Shown piece after piece: positions 1 to 7,087 of a stretch of DNA of 14,261 bases. The notes beneath the pieces are model-generated. The model made no database searches and was not told the origin of the DNA. It saw only the letters and a list, made by a program, of their open reading frames with translations. Location of the stretch: assembly GCA_003156795.1 (NCBI GenBank), contig PMHU01000179.1, forward strand, positions 317-14,577, written 5' to 3'. A program made the position numbers and the translations under genes. The stretch comes from Acidimicrobiaceae bacterium. GTDB lineage: Bacteria > Actinomycetota > Acidimicrobiia > Acidimicrobiales > Palsa-688. Each line of letters opens with the position of its first letter. Position 1 is the stretch's first letter.

Positions 1-2
1 AA

Positions 3-50
3 GGACTGACCTCGCTCATCAAGGTAAAGACCACCTTCACCCTCACCTGA
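3..50 (+). CDS. possible 3' end of a gene entering from the left edge
   Basis: The frame beginning at base 3 reads GLTSLIKVKTTFTLT and stops at TGA 48-50. Thirteen of the 15 sense codons end in G or C, as expected for coding DNA here, and a weak hairpin follows (ggggca 62-67 against tgcccc 78-83, with no T run). Fifteen residues are too few to assign a family. The opposite strand over the same bases also has an open frame, so this could be a chance reading. Low confidence. Confidence 0.25.
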   Translation, partial: GLTSLIKVKTTFTLT

Positions 51-479
51 CCACCCAGCCAGGGGCAAGGGCGAACGTGCCCCCGGGCAGGAACTACAGA
101 TCACTCTATCTCGCGCTCGGTCACCGTCTCCTTGGCGGACTTCGGGCCGAGCCATAGTCGGCAATATGGGCGAGTCGGCCGAGTTTGGTGCCCGACAACA
201 TCCTCGTCACCGTCCGTGGCGAGGGCCTGTGCGCACGTACCCGTCCCTCTTCGCTCGTGGGCGGCACAACGCGGTTGCAGAGGACATGCGCGGATCAATC
301 TGGCTTCAGTTCGGGCGGCAATCGACCGTTCATGTGAATGCCACCGGGTGTCAGCCGCGCCTGGCCACAGCCCGGCAGAACAGCGAGAGGAGCGCGCTAC
401 GCCTGATTGCGCGCTCGTCTTCTGGAGCAACCCCGCGCCTGGCTGCGTTCCAGCGCGGCGAGGACGTGGTGGTCAGGCC
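51..479. other. stretch with no recognisable gene
   Basis: Open frames exist on both strands, but none reads as a recognisable protein. It lies directly upstream of the recombinase remnant, so it may hold the decayed N-terminal half of that gene. I could not find a core-binding domain or the first catalytic arginine of a tyrosine recombinase in any forward frame. Apart from the small inverted repeat at 62-83, I see no RNA gene, repeat or clear promoter. Confidence 0.5.
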
Positions 480-1007
480 GCACTTACCTGCGTAGTCGAT
501 GGCAAGCCGGTCGAGAGCCTCCCTCAGACCGCCGCGGGCCGCCGGAGCGGTTCCTCTCGACCCCGCCGTTGTAACGGTCCTGCGTCGCCACAAGGCTGTA
601 CAGGCAGCGGAGAAGCTCGCTGCTGGCCCGGCGTTTGAGGATGGCGGCTGGCTGGTCGCCGACGAGCTCGGTCGACCGCTCTACCCCGACACTGTTTCGG
701 AGCGGTTCGACGACCTCGTCAGGGCGAACAAGCTGCGCCGCATTCGGCTCCACGACACGCGCCAGACGGCGGCGTCGCTCATGCTCGCCTCCGGCGTCCG
801 GTCAAGGTCGTCGCAGACCTGCTCGGCCATGACCTGAAGGTCAGGCTCGCCACCTACGCGCACCTCAGCCCTGGGATGGGGAGCAGGCTGGAGCCGCTCT
901 GTCGGCTGCTCTATTGGGCTAGGACTCGTCTTCGAGCGTCTCTGAGGCGCTCTGTAGCCTTGCGTGTTGTTGTGCCGGATGGTCGGAGTCGTCTCGTGAG
1001 AGCATAA
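480..1007 (+). pseudogene. tyrosine recombinase (phage-type integrase) remnant, twice frameshifted
   Basis: Stitching frames together gives the C-terminal catalytic half of a tyrosine recombinase. One frame carries VVDGKPVESLPQTAAGRRS (from about 492). A shift near 550 leads to VPLDPAVVTVLRRHKAVQAAE, a WLVADELGRPLYPDTVSERF stretch and RLHDTRQTAASLMLASGV. A second shift near 798 returns to the first frame for PVKVVADLLGHD and LATYAHLSPGM, ending at TAA 1005-1007. The catalytic HxxR (H at 751, R at 760), the GH histidine (828-830) and the nucleophilic Tyr (855-857) are all still present, although the usual HDLRHT reads HDTRQT. The N-terminal domain is missing and the reading is broken in two places, so the gene is probably dead, unless the shifts are sequencing errors. 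It sits about 0.6 kb from the 3' end of a tRNA-Ala gene, a classic integration target. Confidence 0.82.
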
Positions 1008-1131
1008 GCCAGCCACTATTGAGGCTCTGCCGAGTGGCGGGCGTGTTGAGCCTCGCCCACGTGGGGGCGAAGTAGCCGTTGTTGAACTCGGAAACCCGCC
1101 GAACGTCGGTCACGACCTCGACGATTTCCAT
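919..1131 (-). CDS. small hypothetical protein (70 aa)
   Basis: From ATG 1131 the frame reads MEIVEVVTDVRRVSEFNNGY followed by an ordinary mixed-composition sequence, ending at TAG 919-921. The first 30 or so codons have strong G/C third positions; the last third does not and overlaps the recombinase remnant by 89 bp on the other strand. I see no clear ribosome binding site, no membrane segment and no family I recognise. It may be cargo of the lost mobile element or itself the broken start of a longer gene. Confidence 0.3.
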   Translation of the reverse strand: MEIVEVVTDVRRVSEFNNGYFAPTWARLNTPATRQSLNSGWLMLSRDDSDHPAQQHARLQSASETLEDES

Positions 1132-1192
1132 GACGCACGCAGTTCTGCTGCTAGTCGCGCGAGAGCGGTGGCATGTGAGAGCGCGTTCTCGC

Positions 1193-1531
1193 CTAGGTCG
1201 ACTCGTAAACCGGGGAGGTGTTGAACACATACCCATAAATATTCGAGTACGTCGTCGAGAACGACGAACCGCTAAGACCAGCTAGCGGGTCATCGAAGGA
1301 CTGGTCGCCTGTCGGGTTCGAGACTATCGGGGACTCGGGCGGGTGGAACTCGGCGCCGCAGACCGGACACGAAAACCTGACACGCCGCGCGCCGTAATAC
1401 TCAGCACATAGCCCGAGGCATTGGGGGCACCGGGCCGCGGGAGGAGCAGACTCTATGAGGGTGGTGATGTCATGAGGGTGGTGATGTCGAAACCGGCCAC
1501 CTAGGACCTTCCGTTGACATTCTGTCGACAT
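1193..1531 (-). CDS. small zinc-ribbon protein (112 aa), start uncertain
   Basis: Contains CPQC (residues 35-38) and CPVC (55-58) separated by 16 residues, the pattern of a four-cysteine zinc ribbon. This suggests a small metal-binding, possibly nucleic-acid-binding protein; no partner or reaction can be named. The C-terminal tail is rich in Ser, Thr and Tyr. The ATG at 1531 keeps the frame only because of a perfect 17-bp tandem duplication (1455-1488) just before the cysteine motif; with one copy the upstream part would be out of frame. The real start may therefore be a non-ATG codon downstream, or the gene may have been re-fused by the duplication. No Shine-Dalgarno sequence is visible at 1531. 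It lies between the recombinase remnant and tRNA-Ala, so it is likely cargo of an integrated element. Confidence 0.42.
   Translation of the reverse strand: MSTECQRKVLGGRFRHHHPHDITTLIESAPPAARCPQCLGLCAEYYGARRVRFSCPVCGAEFHPPESPIVSNPTGDQSFDDPLAGLSGSSFSTTYSNIYGYVFNTSPVYEST
1455..1488. repeat. perfect tandem duplication, 2 x 17 bp
   Basis: The 17-mer atgagggtggtgatgtc occurs twice head to tail (1455-1471 and 1472-1488) with no mismatch, which suggests a recent slippage or duplication event. Because 17 is not a multiple of three, it changes the frame of the overlapping zinc-ribbon ORF. Confidence 0.9.
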
Positions 1532-1555
1532 TCGGGTTTGTCAACCGTTGTCAAC
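1513..1555. promoter_or_regulatory. cluster of GTTGAC/GTCAAC repeats beside tRNA-Ala
   Basis: Within 43 bp there is gttgaca (1513-1519), the palindrome tgtcgaca (1523-1530), and two direct copies of ttgtcaac (1538-1545 and 1548-1555, 10 bp apart) that are inverted relative to the first motif. Such spacing is typical of protein-binding arrays. Candidates are operators for the small zinc-ribbon ORF, whose presumed start lies at 1531, or arm/core sites of the decayed recombinase, since the tRNA-Ala 3' end is only 32 bp away. The two TTGACA-like hexamers on the minus strand could also serve as -35 elements. Confidence 0.4.
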
Positions 1556-1586
1556 AGGGAGCCTTAACCGACTGACCTGCGGTTTT

Positions 1587-1663
<77 letters not shown>

Positions 1664-1676
1664 AGAAGGCGGGTTG

Positions 1677-1682
1677 AGCCTA
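1677..1682 (-). promoter_or_regulatory. -10 box for tRNA-Ala
   Basis: TAGGCT on the minus strand ends 13 bases before the first tRNA nucleotide (1663), which would place the transcription start about 7 bases upstream of the mature 5' end. The same hexamer occurs at 8112-8117 and 12379-12384. No strong -35 match is seen (CTTTCG at about the right distance). Confidence 0.5.
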
Positions 1683-1725
1683 GCACCAGGAACCGGCCCC
1701 GAAAGCGAGCCCAGTGACTCGCAGT

Positions 1726-1731
1726 TACAGT
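1726..1731 (+). promoter_or_regulatory. -10 box of a leaderless promoter for the DUF2461 gene
   Basis: TACAGT followed by six bases and then GTG 1738. This spacing puts the transcription start on the start codon itself, so it favours 1738 over the upstream GTG at 1714, which lies in front of the -10 box. Confidence 0.55.
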
Positions 1732-1737
1732 CTGGGT

Positions 1738-2397
1738 GTGGCGTTTCGAGGGTGGCCGGCGACGGCGCTCGAGTTCTACGAGGGGCTCGAAGCCGACAAC
1801 TCCAAGTCCTACTGGAATGACAACAAGGCCGTCTACGAGCTCGACGTCAAGGCTCCGATGGTCGCCCTCCTGGCCGAGCTGACCGACGAGTTCGGGGACA
1901 CGCGCCTGTTCCGGCCCAACAGAGATGTACGGTTCAGCGCCAACAAGGAGCCGTACAAAACGGCCATCGCAGCGACGGTTGGGGCCGGCTACGTCCAGCT
2001 TTCTGCCGAAGGGCTCATGGCTGGGGCCGGGATGTACCACCTGGCCCCCGATCAGCTCGAAAGGTATCGCTCGGCCGTCGCAAGCGAGCGGACCGGCCCG
2101 GGCTTGGAGGGCGTGATCGCCGCGGTCGGTAAGGCGAAGATCGACGTCCGCGGAACCGACCCGTTGAAGACCGCGCCCAAGGGCTACCCAAAGGATCACC
2201 CGCGCATCGACCTTCTCCGCAACAAGGGGCTGATCGCGAGCAAGATGTGGCCGGCGGCGGCGTGGTTGGGAACGGCCGGAGCCAAGACGCGCGTCGTCGA
2301 CGTGTGGCGCGGTGCGGCGCCCCTCACGTCCTGGCTGGACGGCAACGTCGGGCCCTCGACGATGGATGAGGGGCCGGGTTTTCACCGGCGTCGTTAA
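1738..2397 (+). CDS. DUF2461 family protein (219 aa)
   Basis: The sequence matches the DUF2461 (TIGR02453-type) pattern: an N-terminal FRGWPATALEFYEGLEADNS, then KAVYELDVKAPM, a central LFRPNRDVRFSANKEPYKT and an AEGLMAGAGMY segment. The family is widespread and cytoplasmic, and has no established biochemical role that I can name. Start choice: GTG 1738 gives a protein beginning just before FRGWP, as is usual in the family, and it lies 6 bases after a TACAGT box, so the gene is probably leaderless. An upstream in-frame GTG (1714) would add eight residues and lacks support. Length is normal. It is followed after 41 bp by leuS on the same strand, which appears to have its own promoter. Confidence 0.88.
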   Translation: MAFRGWPATALEFYEGLEADNSKSYWNDNKAVYELDVKAPMVALLAELTDEFGDTRLFRPNRDVRFSANKEPYKTAIAATVGAGYVQLSAEGLMAGAGMYHLAPDQLERYRSAVASERTGPGLEGVIAAVGKAKIDVRGTDPLKTAPKGYPKDHPRIDLLRNKGLIASKMWPAAAWLGTAGAKTRVVDVWRGAAPLTSWLDGNVGPSTMDEGPGFHRRR

Positions 2398-2424
2398 CCC
2401 TCTGAGGGTCGGCCTGGCCGCCAG

Positions 2425-2430
2425 TACCCT
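2425..2430 (+). promoter_or_regulatory. -10 box for leuS
   Basis: TACCCT lies eight bases before ATG 2439, so the transcript should begin one or two bases before, or at, the start codon. No Shine-Dalgarno sequence precedes leuS, which agrees with leaderless translation. A short inverted repeat (ACCCT 2397-2401, AGGGT 2405-2409) separates it from the preceding gene. Confidence 0.5.
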
Positions 2431-2438
2431 GTAGCCCC

Positions 2439-4910
2439 ATGGCAGAGCACTACGACGCCCAGGCTGTCGAGACCAAATGGCAGCAGCGCTGGGAGCAGCA
2501 GGGCGCCTACCAGGTCGACAACGACGACCCTCGCCCGTCCTACTACGTGCTCTGCATGTATCCCTACCCGAGCGGCCCGGCCCACCAGGGCCACATTCGC
2601 AACTACACCTTCGGTGACCTACTGGTGCGGCAGCGGACCATGCAGGGCTATGCCGTCCTGAGCCCGATCGGCTTCGACAGCTTCGGGTTACCGGCAGAGA
2701 ACGCGGCGATCAAGACGGGAACCCATCCGAGGCTGTACACCGAGGCCCGCATCGAGGAGCTCAAGTCCAGCCTCAAGCGCCTCGGGGCCAGCTACGACTG
2801 GCGGCGGGAGATCCGCAGTCACGATCCGCTGTACATGCGCTGGAACCAGCTCATTTTTCAAAAGTTCCTCGACGCCGGACTGGCCTATCGCAAGAACGCT
2901 CCCGTCAACTGGTGCCCCGGTTGCCAGACCGTCCTCGCCAACGAGCAGGTCCTAGCCGATGGCACTTGTGAGAGAAGCGGCGACGTGGTCGTCAAGCGCG
3001 ACCTCGAGCAGTGGTTCTTCCGCATCACAGATTATGCCGACGTATTGCTCGACGAGCTGGACGGCTTGCACTGGCCCGAGAGGGTCAAGACCATGCAGCG
3101 CAACTGGATCGGCCGATCCGAAGGAGCCGAGTTCGAACTGCGCGTCGACGGGCGCGACGACGAGGAAGCCATTCGCGTGTTCACGACCCGGCCGGATACC
3201 TCCTTCGGCATGACGTTCGTCGTCCTGGCGCCCGAGCACCCTCTGGTCGACCGGATCACCACCGATGACCGCCGGCTCGAAGTAGAAGCCTTCGTGGAGC
3301 GGGTCCGTCATGAGTCCGACATCGAGCGCCAGTCGAGCGAAGCGCCTCTCGAAAGGCGAGGGGTCTTTACCGGGGCCCACGCCATCAACCCCTTCACGGG
3401 CAAACCGGTTCCGGTGTTCCTGGCCGACTACGTGCTCATCACCTACGGGACGGGCGCCATCATGGCCGTACCGGGCCAGGACCAACGGGACTGGGATTTC
3501 GCGACGGCTTTCGACCTTCCGATCATCCGCACGGTCGAGCCCCCGGTCGACTGGGTTGACGGTCCTTACCTAGGCGACGGCCCGGCCGTCAACAGCGACT
3601 GGCTGGACGGCCTGCCTGTGGCCCAAGCGAAGGCAAAAGCCATCGACTGGCTCGAGAGTCAGGGGATCGGAGAACGCAAGGTCAACTACCGCCTACGCGA
3701 CTGGCTGCTGTCGCGGCAGAGGTATTGGGGTTGCCCGATCCCAGTCGTTCACTGCCCGATCGACGGGATAGTCAAGGTGCCGGAGGACCAGCTGCCCGTG
3801 CTGCTCCCCGACGACGTGGAGTTCCGTCCGACGGGCGAGTCGCCGCTGCGCTACCACGCCGGCTTCCTTTATACGACGTGCCCCAAATGCGGGGGACCGG
3901 CCGAGCGAGAGACCGACACCATGGACACCTTCGTGGATTCATCGTGGTACTTCGAACGCTTCTGCGACCCGTGGACGACCTCAGAACCGATCGACATGGA
4001 AGCGGCTACCCGCTGGATGGCCGTGGACCAGTACATCGGCGGGATCGAGCACGCCATCCTGCACCTGTTGTACGCCCGCTTCTACACGCGGGCCTTGGGC
4101 GACCTCGGCCTGGCTCCGGTCGATGTTCGCGAGCCGTTCGTTCGGCTGTTCACCCAAGGCATGATCACCATGGACGGCTCGAAAATGTCGAAGTCGAGAG
4201 GCAACCTGGTCGCGCCGGAGCACTACTTCGACGGGGTCGGAGCGGACGCTCTGCGTCTGTTTCATCTGTTCGTCGGTCCACCCGCTGACGACTTCGACTG
4301 GGCCGAACAGACCGACCAGATGATAGAGGGATGCCACCGCTTCCTCGGACGGTTGTGGCGGTTGGGGATCCGGGCCGTGGACCGGGTCGAGCTGGTCGAG
4401 CGCGAACCAACCGAATCCGACCTGGAGATGGAAAAGGAGACGCACCGCCTGATCGACCGGGTGAGCTCCGACTTCGACCGCTGGTCGTACAACACGGCCG
4501 TCGCCGCCGCCATGGAGTTCGTCAACGCCGTATACCGCCGGATCCAATCTCCCGATGCGGCGAGGCGCGAGTCCGTCGATTTCGCAGTCGACTCGCTGTT
4601 GTTGCTGCTCGCGCCCATGGCCCCTCACATCACAGCCGAGCTGTGGGAGCGCCGCCATCCCGGTTCCCCCTCGGTGCACACGCAGGCGTGGCCGGTCGCG
4701 GATCCGGCCCAAGTGAAGGTCGACGTGGTGACGATGGTCGTTCAGCTCAACGGGAAGGTGTGCACCCGGATAGAGGTCGGCGCCGGAATAGGGGAAAGCG
4801 ACGCCATCGACCTGGTCCAGGCGGATCCCAAAGTGGTCAAGGCCATTGCCGGCCGCTCTGTCAAAAGGGTGATCGCCCGCCCTCCCGGGCTGGTCAACCT
4901 GGTGGTCTGA
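2439..4910 (+). CDS. leuS: leucyl-tRNA synthetase
   Basis: Cytoplasmic class I aminoacyl-tRNA synthetase that charges tRNA-Leu with leucine at the expense of ATP. The 823 residues are close to the bacterial norm (E. coli about 860). Visible in order: the HIGH-type signature HQGH (49-52) within YPYPSGPAHQGHIRN; FGLPAENAAIKTGTHP; CPGC (159-162) of a zinc-knuckle region; the CP1 editing domain with TTRPDTSFGM and GTGAIMAVPGQDQRD; a second CPKC pair; the WYFERF region; and KMSKS (582-586) followed by RGN. A helical anticodon-binding domain and a small C-terminal domain follow. The editing motif has Gln347 where many bacterial enzymes have His; the conserved Asp348 and Asp351 are kept. The stop codon overlaps the convergent downstream gene by 17 bp. 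Confidence 0.98.
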   Translation: MAEHYDAQAVETKWQQRWEQQGAYQVDNDDPRPSYYVLCMYPYPSGPAHQGHIRNYTFGDLLVRQRTMQGYAVLSPIGFDSFGLPAENAAIKTGTHPRLYTEARIEELKSSLKRLGASYDWRREIRSHDPLYMRWNQLIFQKFLDAGLAYRKNAPVNWCPGCQTVLANEQVLADGTCERSGDVVVKRDLEQWFFRITDYADVLLDELDGLHWPERVKTMQRNWIGRSEGAEFELRVDGRDDEEAIRVFTTRPDTSFGMTFVVLAPEHPLVDRITTDDRRLEVEAFVERVRHESDIERQSSEAPLERRGVFTGAHAINPFTGKPVPVFLADYVLITYGTGAIMAVPGQDQRDWDFATAFDLPIIRTVEPPVDWVDGPYLGDGPAVNSDWLDGLPVAQAKAKAIDWLESQGIGERKVNYRLRDWLLSRQRYWGCPIPVVHCPIDGIVKVPEDQLPVLLPDDVEFRPTGESPLRYHAGFLYTTCPKCGGPAERETDTMDTFVDSSWYFERFCDPWTTSEPIDMEAATRWMAVDQYIGGIEHAILHLLYARFYTRALGDLGLAPVDVREPFVRLFTQGMITMDGSKMSKSRGNLVAPEHYFDGVGADALRLFHLFVGPPADDFDWAEQTDQMIEGCHRFLGRLWRLGIRAVDRVELVEREPTESDLEMEKETHRLIDRVSSDFDRWSYNTAVAAAMEFVNAVYRRIQSPDAARRESVDFAVDSLLLLLAPMAPHITAELWERRHPGSPSVHTQAWPVADPAQVKVDVVTMVVQLNGKVCTRIEVGAGIGESDAIDLVQADPKVVKAIAGRSVKRVIARPPGLVNLVV

Positions 4911-5670
4911 GGCGGTCGTTGGAAGCCAGCACTTCGGCCAGCAGTTGGGGGCGGTATCCGACCTGAGTGGCAGCGTTGACGATCGCGTTGACGTCCTTGG
5001 GGAGGCACTTGCCGCCGAAGCCTCTGTCGTGGGGGAAGACCGCCGAATGGGACCGCCCGATCCGGGGGTCCATGAGCCAACCCTCCCTTACCGTGTGCCA
5101 GTCCGCGCCGTAGGCTCGGCAGATCTCGTAGAACTCGTTGACGAAGGTGACCTTGGTGGCCAGGAACGAGTTCTCCATGTACTTGATGAGCTCTGCCTCT
5201 AGCGCCGAGCAGCCCATATAGGCCTTGTCGGGTCCCAGGATCGGGGCCATCTGGTCCATGAGCCAGATCCGGGCCGAGGGATCTCCGCCGATGATGACGA
5301 ACGGGACGCCGTGGGAGTCACCGGCCCAGGGGCTGTGGGCCGTCTCGCCGATGTACTCGGGCGAGAAGCAGATCTGCTTTCCCGTCTCGGCGGCCAGTCG
5401 GTCGGTCGTGCCGGGCGCCACCGTCGACTTGATCAGGACTCTGTCGACCGGTAGGCGGTGGACGGCCTCTTCGACGTTGGAGGTGTCGCAGGATCCATCC
5501 GCGCTCATGGGGGTGTTGACGCACACGATGGCGAACGAACAGTTGGCGAGATCATCAGTCGGGTATCCATCGGAAACGGCGGGGTCGAAACCGACTATTT
5601 CCGCCGCCCGCGAGAACTGCTGGCTCATGGCCCGGCCAACCGTGCCCAGCCCGATGACCCCGACTCTCAT
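4894..5670 (-). CDS. short UDP-glucose/GDP-mannose dehydrogenase family protein (258 aa)
   Basis: Nucleotide-sugar dehydrogenases oxidise a UDP- or GDP-sugar C6 hydroxyl to a carboxylate using two NAD+. Seen here: the NAD-binding Rossmann motif GLGTVG (7-12), VNTPMSADGS, KSTVAPGTT (81-89), FSPEYIGE with Glu106, the central-domain Lys163 in KYMENSFLATK, and the catalytic cysteine in GFGGKCLPKD (Cys222). The protein stops soon after the central helical domain, so the usual C-terminal nucleotide-sugar-binding domain (full enzymes are about 430 residues) is absent. Because all catalytic residues are kept, this looks like a naturally short family member rather than decay. It is convergent with leuS (17-bp overlap) and divergent from a glycosyltransferase-like gene, which suggests a role in making a modified sugar for a surface glycan. 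Whether the short form is an active dehydrogenase is not known from sequence. Confidence 0.85.
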   Translation of the reverse strand: MRVGVIGLGTVGRAMSQQFSRAAEIVGFDPAVSDGYPTDDLANCSFAIVCVNTPMSADGSCDTSNVEEAVHRLPVDRVLIKSTVAPGTTDRLAAETGKQICFSPEYIGETAHSPWAGDSHGVPFVIIGGDPSARIWLMDQMAPILGPDKAYMGCSALEAELIKYMENSFLATKVTFVNEFYEICRAYGADWHTVREGWLMDPRIGRSHSAVFPHDRGFGGKCLPKDVNAIVNAATQVGYRPQLLAEVLASNDRLRPPG

Positions 5671-5696
5671 AACCTCGGTCCCGTTTCGATCGCAAC

Positions 5697-5703
5697 TACG
5701 TTA
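5697..5703. promoter_or_regulatory. overlapping divergent -10 boxes
   Basis: On the plus strand TACGTT (5697-5702) stands seven bases before ATG 5710 of the glycosyltransferase-like gene, the leaderless spacing. On the minus strand TAACGT (5703-5698) reads toward the dehydrogenase gene, leaving a leader of about 20 bases with purine-rich GGGACCGAGG before ATG 5670. One near-symmetric sequence may therefore drive both genes. The plus-strand box is better supported than the minus-strand one. Confidence 0.42.
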
Positions 5704-5709
5704 GCGGTC

Positions 5710-7068
5710 ATGAGACTCGTGATCTGCAGCGTCGCGGGGGCGGCGGGGTATCTCGAACTTCCCGAGTCCCGTGTGGGAGACACGCGAGCGTTCATAAGCG
5801 GCGGCGAACGTTCCTTGTACGAGCTCGCGGTGGCGGCGGCCTCGCTGGGGATGGACGTCGAGCTCCGCGGGGCCATCAACGAATCGATCCTCCGAACCCT
5901 GACCGCGGCTGCAGGGGCGGGGCCGACGGTCGGCTTGGACCCCCGGCCGCCGGATCCGAAGGACGTGATCGTGGTCCCCGAGACCGTGGATCGCGACACC
6001 GTCGCCACCATGCAGAACTCGAGCGCCAAGTGGGTCTTGTTCCTCCTAGGACCACCTGGCCTGTTTGGATGGTCGTTCCGGCCGGGGTGGGCTCCTTGCG
6101 ATCCCCTCCTCGTCCCCATTGAATCGGTCGGAACCGCGGCGACCTTCGAGGCCATCGAGAGTTTCGGGTTCGGCATGTGGACCAACGCGCTGGGTATAGC
6201 GGCGGCCGGCGGGCGCGCCGGGGTCGGCGTGGAGTGGCTCGGGTCGGGAACCCCTGTTCCATTCCCAGAGCCGCCGCGCAAGACTTTCGATGTCGCAGTC
6301 GTGGACAACAATCGATGGATCCGGTCGGCCCGGGACGTAGTCGACGGCCTGGCCGGAGTGACGGTTAAGCGGATTCCGGCCATTCCGCACGCATACTCGC
6401 TATGCGAGGCGCTCGGTCCGGCGCGCATCCTGGTCTGGCCATCTCGAATCGAAGGCAGGTCCCGGATCTCCCGCGAAGCGCGAGGGGTGGCGACGATACC
6501 TGTGTCGTTGGACACCAACCCGTTCGCGACCCGGGCGGACCACGGCGAAGGCGTGGTCTTGGTGCACGACCTGGAAGAAATGACCCGAGAGGTTCGGGTC
6601 CTGCTCGACGACCCGCACCGGTTGGAGAAGCTTGCAACCGAGGCCGTCGAGGGCGCTAAGGCGCAGGTGGATTGGGGCGCCTTCGTCGTCCGGGTGGAGG
6701 CGGCCGTTTCGCGTGTGGGCGAAGCTCCAAGCCGGCCGTCGGACTTCGCTCGCGAATCCGTCAGCGATCACTTGCGGGAACGTGAACGGGTGCAGGCCGA
6801 GCGCGCCGCCGCGTCGGTCACCACTGAGGTACGACGACACGAGGTGGAGATCAGCGCCCTCAGCGCCGAACGCTCGGAGCTGGTCTCGACTCTCGCTCGC
6901 GTCACGGGAGAGCTCGACGTGACGGCGGCCTGCCTCGAGGACGCTCGCTCGGAGCTGGTCGCTTTACGGGCTCGGCTATCCATCCGCCTGCTCGACGGCG
7001 CCCTCGGCCGGGCTTGGGGCGCCCTGCGGCGACGCACCCGACGCCGCGTCGCGGTCGTAGAGGAGTAG
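5710..7068 (+). CDS. glycosyltransferase-like protein with C-terminal coiled coil (452 aa)
   Basis: The N-terminal part (about 1-190) starts MRLVICSVAG with GGERSLYELAVAAASLGMDV, typical of the donor/acceptor Rossmann fold of GT-B glycosyltransferases. The second half has FDVAVVDNNRWIRSARDVVD and, at about 239-280, ARILVWPSRIEGRSRISREA followed by RGVATIPVS, which resembles the nucleotide-sugar-binding stretch of GT4-like enzymes but is degenerate. Residues about 350-425 are heptad-rich and charged (ERERVQAERAAAS, RSELVSTLARVTGELDV, RSELVALRARL), predicting a coiled coil, and the tail is Arg-rich. The start at 5710 is chosen because the frame has no good start upstream and TACGTT lies seven bases before it. 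The neighbour across the divergent promoter is a nucleotide-sugar dehydrogenase-like protein, so joint work on a surface polysaccharide or glycoconjugate is likely. Acceptor and sugar are unknown. Confidence 0.68.
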   Translation: MRLVICSVAGAAGYLELPESRVGDTRAFISGGERSLYELAVAAASLGMDVELRGAINESILRTLTAAAGAGPTVGLDPRPPDPKDVIVVPETVDRDTVATMQNSSAKWVLFLLGPPGLFGWSFRPGWAPCDPLLVPIESVGTAATFEAIESFGFGMWTNALGIAAAGGRAGVGVEWLGSGTPVPFPEPPRKTFDVAVVDNNRWIRSARDVVDGLAGVTVKRIPAIPHAYSLCEALGPARILVWPSRIEGRSRISREARGVATIPVSLDTNPFATRADHGEGVVLVHDLEEMTREVRVLLDDPHRLEKLATEAVEGAKAQVDWGAFVVRVEAAVSRVGEAPSRPSDFARESVSDHLRERERVQAERAAASVTTEVRRHEVEISALSAERSELVSTLARVTGELDVTAACLEDARSELVALRARLSIRLLDGALGRAWGALRRRTRRRVAVVEE

Positions 7069-7087
7069 TAGTCGGCCGCGTCGCCAG

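Noticed and set aside
101..430. 109-codon minus-strand frame near the left edge
   Set aside because: Arg-rich sequence without motifs or a visible ribosome binding site; likely a GC-rich shadow, although its last residues look ordinary.
1566..1584. Inverted repeat (aaccg/cggtt) just after the tRNA as a terminator
   Set aside because: Only five base pairs with a nine-base loop and no T run in the tRNA's direction of transcription.
5458..5709. N-terminal extension of the glycosyltransferase-like protein
   Set aside because: It would overlap the dehydrogenase gene on the other strand by 213 bp, and the sequence before MRLVICSVAG has no family character; the -10 box supports 5710.
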